A DNA stretch of 5,545 nt from Planctomycetota bacterium (GTDB taxonomy: Bacteria; Planctomycetota; Phycisphaerae; UBA1845; UTPLA1), in contig JAPULF010000437.1 of NCBI GenBank assembly GCA_027295245.1, positions 1 to 5,545 on the forward strand. Direction: 5' to 3'. Shown piece after piece: positions 5,332 through 5,545 of the stretch. Both the position numbers and the translations under genes were made by a program. The notes beneath the pieces are model-generated. The model saw nothing but the letters and a program-made list of their open reading frames with translations, did not search any database and was not told the DNA's origin. The first letter of the stretch is position 1. The number at the start of each line of letters is the position of its first letter.

Positions 5332-5452
5332 GTACTATAAGGGGACGAACTTCGACAATCGCGGCGACCGAGGTCCGTAGCGACTCGTTCGTGGCACGCG
5401 AAGAGGAGCAGGCGCTACGGAGCGCTCGATTCTGCGTGGATGGAGGCAACCC

Positions 5453-5545
5453 ATGAGAACCTTCTCGAAACTTCTACTGTCACTATTATTGATCATTCCG
5501 CTCGCAGCCGCACCCGCGGAGGCCGGCCCCGATTGGGACGAAATG
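5453..5545 (+). CDS. Secreted protein of unknown function, N-terminal 31 residues (runs off right edge)
   Basis: An ATG at 5453 opens a frame that stays open to the window edge. GGAGG (5442-5446) lies 6 nt upstream, an ideal ribosome binding site. The peptide is a textbook Sec signal: Arg2/Lys6, a Leu/Ile-rich core (LLLSLLLIIPLAAA, residues 7-20), then APAEA with likely cleavage after Ala24. The mature protein would begin GPDWDEM. An Asp-Trp-Asp-Glu phrase right after the signal recalls some planctomycete secreted proteins of unknown function, but seven residues are too few for a family call. It is divergent from the kinase-TPR gene 315 bp away, so co-regulation is possible. Confidence 0.8.
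   Translation, partial: MRTFSKLLLSLLLIIPLAAAPAEAGPDWDEM

Larger units (their letters stand above)
5138..5452. other. Divergent intergenic region (kinase gene / secreted protein gene)
   Basis: These 315 bp separate the divergent kinase and secreted-protein starts. They contain a consensus -10 facing the kinase gene, a weak promoter facing right, and several palindromes: AGAGTACTCT (5191-5200), ACAACCGGTTGT (5253-5264), GTTGCAAC (5302-5309) and CCGGCCGG (5312-5319). The minus strand stays open here in frame with the kinase gene, but no protein domain is visible. I see no RNA gene. Confidence 0.65.

Noticed and set aside
5138..5449. In-frame N-terminal extension of the kinase protein by 104 residues
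   Set aside because: The extension has no domain similarity and spans the palindromic intergenic region; the ATG at 5137 has a Shine-Dalgarno and coincides with the start of the cyclase-like domain.

Overview
The window looks like a piece of a GC-rich bacterial chromosome. It carries four protein genes: two complete ones and one running off each edge. The long kinase-TPR gene, with 42-residue kinesin-light-chain-type TPR repeats after a membrane helix, together with a BlaI-type repressor and a secreted c-type cytochrome, suits Planctomycetota best. This is inference from gene style; acidobacteria, myxobacteria or gammaproteobacteria such as Xanthomonadales cannot be excluded.

Layout from left to right. 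(1) Positions 1-687, minus strand: the N-terminal 229 codons of an exported protein that runs off the left edge. Its last visible codons spell a CxxCH haem c attachment motif. (2) Positions 688-1283: a divergent intergenic region of about 600 bp with one good sigma-70-like promoter pointing each way and several palindromes. (3) Positions 1284-1721, plus strand: a complete BlaI/MecI/CopY-family winged-helix repressor with a GTG start and a strong Shine-Dalgarno. (4) Positions 1722-1903: a convergent intergenic region with two hairpins. (5) Positions 1904-5137, minus strand: a 1077-residue protein made of a class III nucleotide-cyclase-like domain, a Ser/Thr protein kinase, one transmembrane helix and about eleven TPR units. 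(6) Positions 5138-5452: a second divergent intergenic region with palindromes and possible promoters. (7) Positions 5453-5545, plus strand: the first 31 codons of a secreted protein (signal peptide) that runs off the right edge.

Functional reading. The repressor is divergent from the cytochrome-like gene and is not followed by a BlaR1/MecR1 sensor protease, so it may be an orphan regulator of itself and of the cytochrome side. Its promoter has a 17-bp hyphenated palindrome in the -35/-10 spacer. The cyclase-kinase-TPR protein looks like a one-protein membrane signalling device: a cytoplasmic cyclase-like domain and kinase joined through one membrane helix to a large TPR array outside the cytoplasm. 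The kinase keeps every catalytic motif. The cyclase-like domain keeps both metal-binding aspartates and the Arg but has Pro where the transition-state Asn is expected. It therefore may be a sensor or allosteric domain rather than an active cyclase. The secreted gene divergent from it is a natural candidate partner, but only its signal peptide is visible.
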